NCBI GenBank assembly: GCA_047975295.1 | Contig: JBKEDH010000180.1 | Location: 1 to 7,394, forward strand | Origin: JBKEDH01 sp047975295 | GTDB lineage: Bacteria > Bacteroidota > Bacteroidia > Flavobacteriales > Flavobacteriaceae | DNA length: 7,394 nt | Reading direction: 5' to 3' | Part shown: positions 1 through 6,787 of the stretch, piece after piece | Layout: each line of letters opens with the position of its first letter | Position numbering within the stretch: position 1 is the stretch's first letter | Translations under genes and position numbers: made by a program | The notes under the pieces: model-generated | Seen by the model: the letters and a program-made list of their open reading frames with translations, nothing else | What the model was told of the DNA's origin: nothing | Database searches by the model: none

Positions 1-528
1 CATTTGTTAAAACAGCCCAAAGAGCAAACCACAATGTTGTCGCAAGCATTGTTAAATATGCGTAATGAGGTAAAATTCTGCAAATCCTGTAACAATATAA
101 GCGATAGCAAATTGTGTGAAATCTGCGTTAATCCCAATAGAAATGAAACCGTTATTTGCGTAGTTGAAGATATACGCGATGTTATGGCCATAGAGAATAC
201 AAGTTCCTTTAAAGGGCTGTACCATGTATTGGGAGGTAAAATATCACCTATAGATGGTATAGGTCCTCACGACTTAAATATTGCACCTTTGGTAGAAAAA
301 GTGAAGTCGGGTAAAATAAAAGAACTTATTTTTGCGTTAGGTTCTACTATGGAGGGCGATACGACCAATTTTTATATTTATAGGCAAATTCAAAAATATA
401 ATATTTATACCTCTACAATTGCGAGAGGAATTTCGGTAGGGGATGAACTGGAATATGCAGACGAAGTTACTTTGGGCAGAAGCATAACCAATAGAATCCC
501 TTTTGAAAACGCATTAAAAAGCAACTAA
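1..528 (+). CDS. recR: Recombination mediator RecR, 5' end cut off by the window
   Basis: RecR works with RecO (and RecF) to load RecA onto single-stranded gaps during recombinational DNA repair in the cytoplasm. The reading frame is open from base 1 (His-Leu-Leu-Lys), so the apparent TTG start at base 4 is not the real start. About 25-30 residues carrying the N-terminal helix-hairpin-helix lie outside the window. Visible residues (numbered from base 1) show the four-cysteine zinc finger (C27, C30, C39, C42; CKSC...CEIC). A Toprim domain follows, starting at VICVVED and including GSTMEGDTT. The C-terminal signature is ISVGDELEYADEVTLGRSI. The 175 visible codons plus the missing head fit the usual length of about 200 residues. 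No frameshift is seen and the stop is normal. The family call is secure. Confidence 0.96.
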   Translation, partial: HLLKQPKEQTTMLSQALLNMRNEVKFCKSCNNISDSKLCEICVNPNRNETVICVVEDIRDVMAIENTSSFKGLYHVLGGKISPIDGIGPHDLNIAPLVEKVKSGKIKELIFALGSTMEGDTTNFYIYRQIQKYNIYTSTIARGISVGDELEYADEVTLGRSITNRIPFENALKSN

Positions 529-665
529 GCCAAAGGAAACTGTACAACCAGCTAAATTTTAATCCACATAACTAACCAAAATGAATATTTCTCTTGATAA
601 AAATTTTACAGAAAAAACGTTTTAGCCAAAATAGTGGGATACCAAAAGTAATTCGAAATTAAGGT

Positions 666-1271
666 ATGGAGGTCATTACGCTGGATAAAACCAATCTTGA
701 ATTAGCATGTGGGGAGTTGATGTCGAAAATCGATTTCCGACCAGATCTTGTCGTGGGGATTGCCAATGGCGGTATCTTTCTGTTAAGTGCATTTGGTAGT
801 ACAGAAAACTTTAAAAATGCTTATTTCAAAGAGATAAAACCAAAAAGGAAGGTAAACATTAAAAATAATTTTATTGTAAGATTTATTTTGAGAAGAATAC
901 CCGTTCGTTTGGCAAATTATTTAAGGTTGATCGAATCGAAAAAAATACAACAATCTTTAGGTGACTTAGATTTGAATAAGTTAACCGGTTTTAAACTAAA
1001 GTTGGATATGGCCGATTTGCCAAAAGAAAAAATAGAGCATATACTAATTGTCGATGATGCCATAGATACTGGAAAAACCATGTTTGTTGTAAAAAATAAT
1101 TTGAACAGATTATTTACAAATGCCCAAATAAAAACGGCGGTATTGTCGTGGACTCTTACAGGATCTATAGTAAAACCCGATTACTATATGTTTAAAGATG
1201 TATTGGTAAGGTATCCGTGGTCTAAAGATTTTAAAGAACGTCATCTTGAATTGCAAAGTATTGGTAGTTGA
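666..1271 (+). CDS. Type I phosphoribosyltransferase family protein, substrate unknown
   Basis: This is a 201-residue protein with a PRTase fold. The PRPP-binding loop is clear at residues 126-139 (ILIVDDAIDTGKTM, with D130, D131 and the DTGKT turn), preceded by an N-terminal strand and loop VVGIANGG (29-36). Such enzymes move a phosphoribosyl group from PRPP, or bind PRPP for regulation. Between these motifs lies a long, basic and partly hydrophobic stretch (about 58-95, including FIVRFILRRIPVRLANYLRL). It could bind a membrane surface or a large acceptor, but that is inference. Nothing identifies it as a purine, pyrimidine or ComF-type enzyme. The start is the only early ATG that keeps the N-terminal strand, and it has no strong ribosome-binding site. 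The last 26 bases overlap the following HAD gene, so the two are probably translated together and share a pathway. No Bacteroidetes-type promoter was found in the 137 bases upstream. Confidence 0.82.
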   Translation: MEVITLDKTNLELACGELMSKIDFRPDLVVGIANGGIFLLSAFGSTENFKNAYFKEIKPKRKVNIKNNFIVRFILRRIPVRLANYLRLIESKKIQQSLGDLDLNKLTGFKLKLDMADLPKEKIEHILIVDDAIDTGKTMFVVKNNLNRLFTNAQIKTAVLSWTLTGSIVKPDYYMFKDVLVRYPWSKDFKERHLELQSIGS

Positions 1272-1854
1272 TTTAGATGGAACGCTGTTTAAAGCAAATA
1301 CGTTTCATCTTTTTATAAAATACCTGTTTTTATTCGGTATAAGGAGTTTTAAATTCTTATTTGTTACCAAATTGATGCTTGCCTTATCGACACGGATTTA
1401 TGCTTCACATGCAAAAATGAAATACCGGCTCTTACAGGTAATTTCCAATAGAAACGATATTGATTACAACTATTTTGTAACATTGATAAACTCAAAAAAG
1501 CGGAATCTCTCTGTATTGAAAGAAAATTTCGATATAAAAATTTTGGCAACAGCCGCTCCCTATTGTTACGCCCGTATTATAGCCGATAACGAAAAATTCG
1601 ACGTTTGTATCGCAACCCATATGCCTACAATCAAGTTTAATAAAGAATTTGAAAATTCCAAGGAAGTTAAAAAAGATAATATTCTTAAATTTTTAGAAAG
1701 TAAAAGACCTTATCAAATAGATACCGTGGTAACCGATCATATAGACGATTTGTCCATATTAAAACTTGCGAGTAGAAAGCTTATTGTTAACCCAAGCGAA
1801 TATTTTAGGCAAACACTAAAAAAAGCTTCAATCTCTTATAGTGAAATTTTATAG
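1246..1854 (+). CDS. HAD-superfamily hydrolase, probable phosphatase, non-ATG start
   Basis: This is a protein of about 202 residues with all four HAD motifs: DLDGT (D9 nucleophile, D11), T102 in ILATAAPY, a lysine at 142 or 143, and DHIDD (D164, D167, D168). These are the residues of a Mg-dependent phosphotransferase or phosphatase acting through an aspartyl phosphate. The cap region after motif I is hydrophobic and aromatic (about 20-47, HLFIKYLFLFGIRSFKFLFVTKLMLAL), suggesting membrane contact. The overall pattern, ending in LIVNPSEYFRQTLKK, resembles the HAD domains found with UbiA prenyltransferases; this is a judgement by eye. The frame opens after a stop at 1207-1209 and contains no ATG before motif I. 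TTG at 1246 is the best start; TTG at 1261 would leave only four residues before the catalytic D. It overlaps the upstream PRTase gene by 26 bases in the +1 frame. Function as a phosphatase partner of that PRTase is inferred. Confidence 0.8.
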   Translation: MNCKVLVVDLDGTLFKANTFHLFIKYLFLFGIRSFKFLFVTKLMLALSTRIYASHAKMKYRLLQVISNRNDIDYNYFVTLINSKKRNLSVLKENFDIKILATAAPYCYARIIADNEKFDVCIATHMPTIKFNKEFENSKEVKKDNILKFLESKRPYQIDTVVTDHIDDLSILKLASRKLIVNPSEYFRQTLKKASISYSEIL

Positions 1855-1939
1855 GAACATTACAAACTGAAACCACAATAGGCAGATATTAAATTTTAAT
1901 TTTACTAAGAATAATTTAAAGAAAATAACGATTTTTAAG

Positions 1940-1947
1940 TAATTTTG
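1940..1947 (+). promoter_or_regulatory. Probable -7 element of the E2 gene promoter
   Basis: TAATTTTG matches the Bacteroidetes sigma-A -7 consensus TAnnTTTG exactly. It lies 37 bases before the E2 start codon, in an AT-rich gap of 130 bases. No TTG is present at the expected -33 distance (19-21 bases upstream, where the sequence is AT-only around TTTA), so the promoter is only half supported. Transcription would start near base 1953. Confidence 0.5.
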
Positions 1948-1984
1948 TAACCGCAAAATAAAAAATAACGATTACGTTAAAGAT

Positions 1985-3343
1985 ATGGCAAAGTTCGAAC
2001 TCAAATTACCTAAAATGGGAGAAAGTGTTGCAGAGGCGACCATAACAGCTTGGTTAAAAAATGTAGGAGACACCATTGAAGCCGAAGAAACCGTTTTGGA
2101 AGTTGCCACCGATAAAGTGGATAGCGAAGTGCCATGCGATGTTGATGGCATTCTGGTAGAAAAACGTTTCGATGTAAACGATGTTGTCCAGGTAGGGCAA
2201 GTATTGGCCATAATTGAAGTTGAAGGAGAATTGAACGAACCGCAGAAGACTTCGATTGCAGAAACATCCGAAGAAAAACTAGAAGGGGCAAGTATTCAAA
2301 CATCGATAAAAAAGGTTGAAGAAACCATAACCATAGTTAAAGAATCTGTTGCACCGGTTGTTTCTAACGGCGATCGTTTTTATTCGCCTCTTGTAAAAAA
2401 TATAGCCAAAGCGGAGGGACTTTCGCAACAAGAATTAGATACGATTAAGGGTTCGGGAAAAGATGGCCGCGTAACTAAAGTCGATATTTTAAGCTATATA
2501 GAGAACCGTGGGCAAATCTTGCACGAACAGCCTTTAAAGTCAATAACGCCCATTGAGTCCCAAAAAACAGAAAAGCCAAAAAGTAATGTGCCTCAAGCCG
2601 TACAGCAAGTAACCCAATCCACTATATCCGTTCAGGGCGATGAGATAATCGAAATGACCCGTATGGGCAAAATTATTTCACAGCATATGGTGGAGTCTGT
2701 CCAGACTTCTGTACACGTGCAAAGTTTTATTGAAGCCGATGTAACCAATATTTGGAACTGGCGTAAAAAAGTAAAAGACGTTTTTGCAAAACGGGAAGGC
2801 GAAAACCTAACCTTTACACCTATTTTTATGGAAGTAATTGCCAAGGCACTTCGCGACTATCCCATGATGAATATTTCGGTGCAAGGCGATAAAATTATAA
2901 AAAAGAAAGATATTAATTTGGGTATGGCCGCAGCTTTGCCCGATGGTAATTTAATTGTACCCGTAATAAAAAATGCCGATCGGCTCAATCTGGTAGGCAT
3001 GACCAAAAAGGTAAACGATTTAGCAAAACGATCCAGAGCCAATCAGTTAAAACCAGACGATATAAAAGATGGTACTTACACAGTAACCAATGTAGGCAGT
3101 TTTGGCAGCATTACCGGAACACCAATAATCAATCAGCCACAAGTGGGTATCTTGGCTTTGGGAGCCATTAGAAAAATGCCTGCTGTTATCGAAACTCCAG
3201 AAGGCGATTTTATAGGTATCCGCCATAAAATGATATTGGCGCACTCTTACGACCATCGTGTAGTGAATGGTGCTTTGGGAGGAGAGTTTCTAAAAGCCGT
3301 AAAAGATTATTTGGAAGCTTGGGATATTAATAGAGAAATATAA
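1985..3343 (+). CDS. 2-oxo acid dehydrogenase E2 (dihydrolipoamide acyltransferase)
   Basis: This 452-residue protein is the core of a pyruvate, branched-chain or 2-oxoglutarate dehydrogenase complex. It carries acyl groups from E1 to CoA and passes reduced lipoate to E3. Three domains are visible. A single lipoyl domain spans about 2-78, with lipoyl-lysine K44 in ATDKVDSEVP. The peripheral-subunit binding domain is at about 132-171 (FYSPLVKNIAKAEG...GRVTKVDIL). The catalytic domain is at about 219-452. Linkers are rich in Q, K, T and S rather than Ala-Pro. The active-site histidine is H424 in SYDHRVVNGA; the usual Asp four residues later is Asn428 (codon AAT), which is unusual. No E1 or E3 gene is adjacent, so the partners must lie elsewhere. 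The substrate cannot be decided from sequence alone; the lipoyl and binding domains look closest to branched-chain or generic types. Length is normal for a one-lipoyl E2. Confidence 0.93.
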   Translation: MAKFELKLPKMGESVAEATITAWLKNVGDTIEAEETVLEVATDKVDSEVPCDVDGILVEKRFDVNDVVQVGQVLAIIEVEGELNEPQKTSIAETSEEKLEGASIQTSIKKVEETITIVKESVAPVVSNGDRFYSPLVKNIAKAEGLSQQELDTIKGSGKDGRVTKVDILSYIENRGQILHEQPLKSITPIESQKTEKPKSNVPQAVQQVTQSTISVQGDEIIEMTRMGKIISQHMVESVQTSVHVQSFIEADVTNIWNWRKKVKDVFAKREGENLTFTPIFMEVIAKALRDYPMMNISVQGDKIIKKKDINLGMAAALPDGNLIVPVIKNADRLNLVGMTKKVNDLAKRSRANQLKPDDIKDGTYTVTNVGSFGSITGTPIINQPQVGILALGAIRKMPAVIETPEGDFIGIRHKMILAHSYDHRVVNGALGGEFLKAVKDYLEAWDINREI

Positions 3344-3422
3344 CAATCGATAATAAACCGTAAGCCAGCCGTAACAGATTGGTTTTTGTGCATTTATCGT
3401 TCTTTACAGAAAACCTAACAAT

Positions 3423-4199
3423 ATGCAATTAAATTTAACTAAACCTATTTGTTTTTTCGATCTTGAAACTACCGGTGTCAATATAACTACCGATAGAATT
3501 GTGGAAATTTCAATTTTGAAGGTTTATCCTAACGGAAAGGAAGAAAACAATACTTGGTTGGTAAATCCGGAAATGTCCATACCAAGGGAAGTTACAGCAA
3601 TTCATGGTATATCCGATGCCGATGTGGCCGATAAACCTACATTTAAGGACATTGCCAAAGAAGTTTATAACATCGTCAAGGATTCCGATTTGGGAGGTTT
3701 CAATTCTAACCGTTTCGATATACCGCTGCTGGCAGAAGAAATGCTGCGTGCCGATATTGATTTCGATATGAAAAACCGATTAGCTGTCGATGTACAGACT
3801 ATTTTCCATAAAATGGAACAACGCACCCTAAGTGCAGCCTATAAGTTTTATTGCGATAAAAATCTGGATAATGCCCATAGTGCCGAAGCCGATACCAGGG
3901 CAACTTACGAGGTGTTAAAGGCTCAAATAGAAAAATACGATACTTTGGAAAACGATACCAAATTTTTATCGGAATTCAGTTCAAGAAAGCAATTTGCCGA
4001 TTTTGCGGGCTTTATTGTTTATAATAAAAAAGGGGAAGAATGTTTTTCTTTTGGTAAATATAAGGGCAAGGTGGTTACCGAGGTGTTGGAATCCGATCCA
4101 GGTTATTTTGGTTGGATATTAAATGCCGATTTTCCACTTTATACCAAAAAGGTGCTAACTTCCATAAAACTTAGGGGGTTCAACAATAAATTAAATTAA
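3423..4199 (+). CDS. DEDDh 3'-5' exonuclease (DnaQ/ExoX-like)
   Basis: This 258-residue protein is a 3'-5' exonuclease of the RNase T/DnaQ superfamily, resembling the proofreading epsilon subunit or exonuclease X. All catalytic residues are visible: D13 and E15 in FFDLETTG (Exo I), D99 in GFNSNRFDIPLL (Exo II), and H152 and D157 in AHSAEADTRAT (Exo III, DEDDh type). After a helical linker, a C-terminal module at about 200-248 (FSFGKYKGKVVTEVLESDPGYFGWIL) resembles the ExoX-like/DUF3820 C-terminal domain. No beta-clamp motif or polymerase domain is seen, so a repair or turnover exonuclease is more likely than a dedicated replicative epsilon. It follows E2 after a 79-base gap and is first of a compact group with the FAH, Hpt and cinA genes. 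I found no consensus promoter in that gap, so it may also be read from the E2 promoter. Confidence 0.9.
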   Translation: MQLNLTKPICFFDLETTGVNITTDRIVEISILKVYPNGKEENNTWLVNPEMSIPREVTAIHGISDADVADKPTFKDIAKEVYNIVKDSDLGGFNSNRFDIPLLAEEMLRADIDFDMKNRLAVDVQTIFHKMEQRTLSAAYKFYCDKNLDNAHSAEADTRATYEVLKAQIEKYDTLENDTKFLSEFSSRKQFADFAGFIVYNKKGEECFSFGKYKGKVVTEVLESDPGYFGWILNADFPLYTKKVLTSIKLRGFNNKLN

Positions 4200-4231
4200 C
4201 AGATGTTTTAGGCATAAAACAGAGTACTGTA

Positions 4232-4843
4232 ATGAAGTTAATTTGCATAGGAAGAAATTACGTCGATCACATCAAGGAGTTGAAAAACGAAAAACCAGAC
4301 GATCCGGTTGTGTTTTTAAAGCCCGATACGGCCATTTTACTAAAAAAACAACCCTTTTTTATCCCCGATTTTTCAGAAGAAGTACATCACGAAGTCGAGA
4401 TTTTGGTAAAAATAAATCGGGTTGGGAAATATATAGACAAGAAGTTTGCCCATAAATATTATAACGAAATAGGATTGGGAATTGATTTTACTGCCCGCGA
4501 TTTGCAAAAAAAACTGAAAGAAAAAGGATTGCCTTGGGAAAAAGCAAAAGCATTCGATGGAGCGGCTGTAATAGGCGAATGGCTTCCGGTTGCCGAAATA
4601 GAAAATGTAAATGCTATTAATTTTACCTTAAAAAAGAACGATTTGGTTGTACAATCTGGAAATACAGGACATATGCTCTATAAAATTGATGAACTTATAG
4701 AAAATGTATCAAAATATTTTACTTTAAAGATAGGAGATATTATATTTACAGGAACGCCGGCAGGCGTAGGCAAGGTAAATGTAAACGATAGGCTGGTGGG
4801 GTATATAGAACAAAAGAAAATGTTTTCGATAATGGTAAAATAA
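4232..4843 (+). CDS. Fumarylacetoacetate hydrolase family protein, FAHD1-like
   Basis: This is a 203-residue single-domain FAH-fold enzyme. The likely metal ligands are E54 and E56 (in HHEVEI) and D85 (in GIDFTARDLQ). Further family motifs are GRNYVDHIKE at the N-terminus, a conserved FLKP (28-31), LPWEKAKAFDGAAVIG (100-115, with the lysine used by FAHD1-type enzymes near K106), QSGNTGHML (141-149) and FTGTPAGVG (172-180). The small size and motif set match FAHD1-like acylpyruvases or oxaloacetate decarboxylases, rather than full-length fumarylacetoacetase or catechol-pathway hydrolases. It would cleave a C-C bond of a short 2,4-dioxo acid or decarboxylate oxaloacetate in the cytoplasm; the exact substrate is not shown. 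It starts 32 bases after the exonuclease and ends 2 bases before the Hpt gene, so it is co-transcribed with them, although no functional link to them is obvious. Confidence 0.9.
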   Translation: MKLICIGRNYVDHIKELKNEKPDDPVVFLKPDTAILLKKQPFFIPDFSEEVHHEVEILVKINRVGKYIDKKFAHKYYNEIGLGIDFTARDLQKKLKEKGLPWEKAKAFDGAAVIGEWLPVAEIENVNAINFTLKKNDLVVQSGNTGHMLYKIDELIENVSKYFTLKIGDIIFTGTPAGVGKVNVNDRLVGYIEQKKMFSIMVK

Positions 4844-4845
4844 CT

Positions 4846-5187
4846 ATGGAACGATCGTACAAGTTACATAGAATAAGGGACTTGGCAGAGAACGACCAAG
4901 AGTTTGTTAAAAGTTTGGTTGTCGCTTTTATAGAAGAGGTACCGCAGGATGCGAAAACCTTGGAAGTGGCGGTAAAGAACAAAAATTTTCTTTTGGCCTA
5001 TCAAGTGGCTCATAAAATGAAACCTACTATCGATTTATTCGAAATGGGGGTTTTAGACGCCTTGGTGGAAATACAGGATTGGGGCAAGTTCAAGAAATCC
5101 GATTTCGATGCTATTCCCAGTTTAAATAGAGTGTTAGATACGGTAGATGTTGTAGTATCCGAAATGAAAGAAGACTATAACCTTTAA
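4846..5187 (+). CDS. Stand-alone Hpt (histidine phosphotransfer) domain protein
   Basis: This 113-residue, almost wholly helical protein has an Hpt four-helix-bundle pattern. The candidate phospho-accepting histidine is H56 in AYQVAHKMKPTIDLFEM, with the lysine at H+3 (K59) typical of Hpt domains. The usual Gly/Ser after that lysine is replaced by Pro60. Such proteins pass phosphate between receiver domains in multistep phosphorelays. No histidine kinase or response regulator is nearby, so its partners are unknown. The gene begins 2 bases after the FAH gene and its stop codon directly abuts the cinA ATG, implying translational coupling. The length fits a lone Hpt module with no extra domain. 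Loss of signalling function cannot be excluded, but the key His and Lys are present. Confidence 0.77.
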   Translation: MERSYKLHRIRDLAENDQEFVKSLVVAFIEEVPQDAKTLEVAVKNKNFLLAYQVAHKMKPTIDLFEMGVLDALVEIQDWGKFKKSDFDAIPSLNRVLDTVDVVVSEMKEDYNL

Positions 5188-6438
5188 ATGCAGGCCGAAA
5201 TCATTACCATAGGCGACGAATTGTTAATCGGTCAAGTAATCGATACCAATTCGGCATTTATAGCGCGGCAACTTAATAAAATAGGTGTTTCGGTTTACCA
5301 AATAACCTCTATACAAGACGAAAAAACACATATATTAAATGCTTTAAATACTGCCGAATCCCGTGTGGATATTATTATATTAACAGGAGGTTTAGGGCCT
5401 ACCAAAGACGATATAACCAAAAAAACATTAGCCCAATACTTTAACGATACGCTTATATTGAATAAAGCCGTATTAAAAAACATAAAACTTATTTGGGCAA
5501 ACCATGTAAGCGGAAAACTGCTACAGGTTAATAAAGACCAAGCGTTGGTGCCATCACGGTCAACAGTAATAATGAATACCTTAGGAACTGCGCCGGGTAT
5601 GTGGATGGAAAAAAAAGGAAAGGTGTTTATATCACTTCCCGGAGTACCACACGAAATGGAAGCTTTGGTGGCTAATCAAATTATCCCAAAGTTAAAGGAA
5701 AGATATAATTGTCCTTACATTTTACATCGTACCCTATTGGTTTACGGCTTGGGTGAAAGTGCCTTGGCCGAAAGGATAAAATATTGGGAAAATGCTTTGC
5801 CCGGCAACATAAAATTGGCATATCTGCCGAGTTTGGGAAAAATGAGGTTGCGGCTGTCCGCAAAAGGAACCGATAGGCATGAGGTTAGCCAAAATGTAGA
5901 GACCAGAATACAAAGCTTGATTCCGTTAATAAAAGATGAATTTCTCGGTTTTGAAGACGACGAAGGCTCAATCGAGGTTTTAATAGCCCAACAATTAGTC
6001 CGGCAAAGCAAAACTCTTGCTATTGCCGAAAGTTGTACGGGAGGCAAGGTAGCCGAGCAATTTACACAGCATGCCGGTGCATCGGCTTATTTTAGAGGCG
6101 GCGTGATAACCTATTCCACCCAATCCAAGATAAATGTTCTGGGAGTTGGCCAATCGGTAATCCAACAATATTCGGTGGTAAGTGCCCAAGTAGCCGAAAC
6201 CATGGCAAAGCAGGCACTGCAATTATTTGGGGCCGATTATGCTGTTGCTACTACAGGAAACGCAGGACCAACAAAAGGAGACTCAAATGCAGAAATAGGA
6301 ACGGTTTTTATAGCCATAGCAACAAAAAACAAGGTGTTTTCGCAAAAATTCTTATTGGGTAGCTACCGCATAAAGGTTATAAATAAAGCGGTAAACAAAG
6401 CATTGGAAATGTTACTGAAAGAAATTTTTAAAAATTGA
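5188..6438 (+). CDS. cinA: CinA: MoCF-like domain plus NMN deamidase-type C-terminal domain
   Basis: This 416-residue protein has the normal two-domain CinA length. The N-terminal MoCF/molybdopterin-binding-like domain (about 1-170) begins EIITIGDELLIGQVIDTNS and holds ILTGGLGPTKDD (64-75) and SLPGVPHEM (149-157). In characterised CinA proteins this domain has ADP-ribose pyrophosphatase activity. The C-terminal PncC-like domain (about 262-412) carries the catalytic AESCTGG (280-286, Ser282), RGGVITYS and TGNAGPTKGD (356-365). It deamidates nicotinamide mononucleotide to nicotinic acid mononucleotide for NAD recycling. Despite the name, a competence role is not implied. The ATG directly follows the Hpt stop codon, so translation is probably coupled. 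The unit seems to end here, but I saw no clear terminator before the rpmB promoter, which begins only 12 bases downstream. Confidence 0.96.
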   Translation: MQAEIITIGDELLIGQVIDTNSAFIARQLNKIGVSVYQITSIQDEKTHILNALNTAESRVDIIILTGGLGPTKDDITKKTLAQYFNDTLILNKAVLKNIKLIWANHVSGKLLQVNKDQALVPSRSTVIMNTLGTAPGMWMEKKGKVFISLPGVPHEMEALVANQIIPKLKERYNCPYILHRTLLVYGLGESALAERIKYWENALPGNIKLAYLPSLGKMRLRLSAKGTDRHEVSQNVETRIQSLIPLIKDEFLGFEDDEGSIEVLIAQQLVRQSKTLAIAESCTGGKVAEQFTQHAGASAYFRGGVITYSTQSKINVLGVGQSVIQQYSVVSAQVAETMAKQALQLFGADYAVATTGNAGPTKGDSNAEIGTVFIAIATKNKVFSQKFLLGSYRIKVINKAVNKALEMLLKEIFKN

Positions 6439-6449
6439 TAAAAATTAAA

Positions 6450-6479
6450 TTGTTACATCGTAAAGAATTTGTATATTTG
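6450..6479 (+). promoter_or_regulatory. Strong Bacteroidetes-type promoter for the rpmB operon
   Basis: A TTG at 6450-6452 (-33 element) is followed by exactly 19 bases and then TATATTTG at 6472-6479, which fits the -7 consensus TAnnTTTG. This is the best promoter match in the window. Transcription should begin near 6485, giving a leader of about 37 bases that is A/T-rich and has no Shine-Dalgarno sequence before the rpmB ATG. Confidence 0.86.
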
Positions 6480-6521
6480 CACCTCGATTTTAAACAGAAA
6501 CAAATTTTAAAGTTATAAATA

Positions 6522-6758
6522 ATGTCAAGAGTTTGTGAACTTACAGGAAAGAAGGCTATGGTTGGAAACAACGTGTCGCATGCATTAAACCGTACAAAAC
6601 GTAAATTTAATGCAAACCTAATCAAGAAACGTTTTTACATTCCGGAAGAGGATAGCTGGATAACTTTAAAAGTATCTACTGCAGCATTAAAAACCATTAA
6701 CAGAATAGGTATTTCTGCCGCAATAAAAGAAGCGAAGTCTAAAGGATTTTTAAAATAA
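6522..6758 (+). CDS. rpmB: 50S ribosomal protein bL28
   Basis: This 78-residue basic protein is the large-subunit ribosomal protein bL28. It begins MSRVCELTGKKAMVGNNVSHA and continues with the conserved NRTKRKFNANL segment (residues 23-33), both typical of the family, and the length is normal. Only one cysteine (C5) is present, so this is the form without the four-cysteine zinc site. It is the first gene after the promoter at 6450-6479 and is followed 29 bases later by rpmG, the usual rpmB-rpmG pairing. The leader is A-rich with no ribosome-binding site, as expected where the ribosome hides its anti-Shine-Dalgarno sequence. Confidence 0.97.
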   Translation: MSRVCELTGKKAMVGNNVSHALNRTKRKFNANLIKKRFYIPEEDSWITLKVSTAALKTINRIGISAAIKEAKSKGFLK

Positions 6759-6779
6759 TAGCCACAACAAAACAAATTT

Positions 6780-6785
6780 AAGGAG
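6780..6785 (+). promoter_or_regulatory. Unusual perfect Shine-Dalgarno core before rpmG
   Basis: AAGGAG sits only 2 bases before the rpmG ATG at 6788. The other starts here lack such a sequence, as is usual in Bacteroidetes. The spacing is shorter than the 5-9 bases normally best for pairing, so it may be chance or a special case. Confidence 0.5.
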
Positions 6786-6787
6786 TA

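Noticed and set aside
4..6. TTG as the start of recR
   Set aside because: The frame continues upstream to base 1 and the N-terminal helix-hairpin-helix is missing, so the gene is simply cut by the window edge.
581..625. A 14-codon ATG reading frame (MNISLDKNFTEKTF) in the gap between recR and the PRTase gene
   Set aside because: It is too short, has no recognisable family or start signal, and such frames are expected by chance. It could be the remnant of a lost gene, but nothing around it extends the similarity in another frame.
1972..2303. Two overlapping - strand open frames inside the lipoyl domain region of E2
   Set aside because: They lie wholly opposite a secure coding region and encode low-quality, non-family sequences.
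3344..3390. Possible terminator after the E2 gene (CAATC at 3344-3348 with GATTG at 3377-3381, then GTTTTTG)
   Set aside because: The stem is only 5 base pairs with a 28-base loop, so it is too weak to call.
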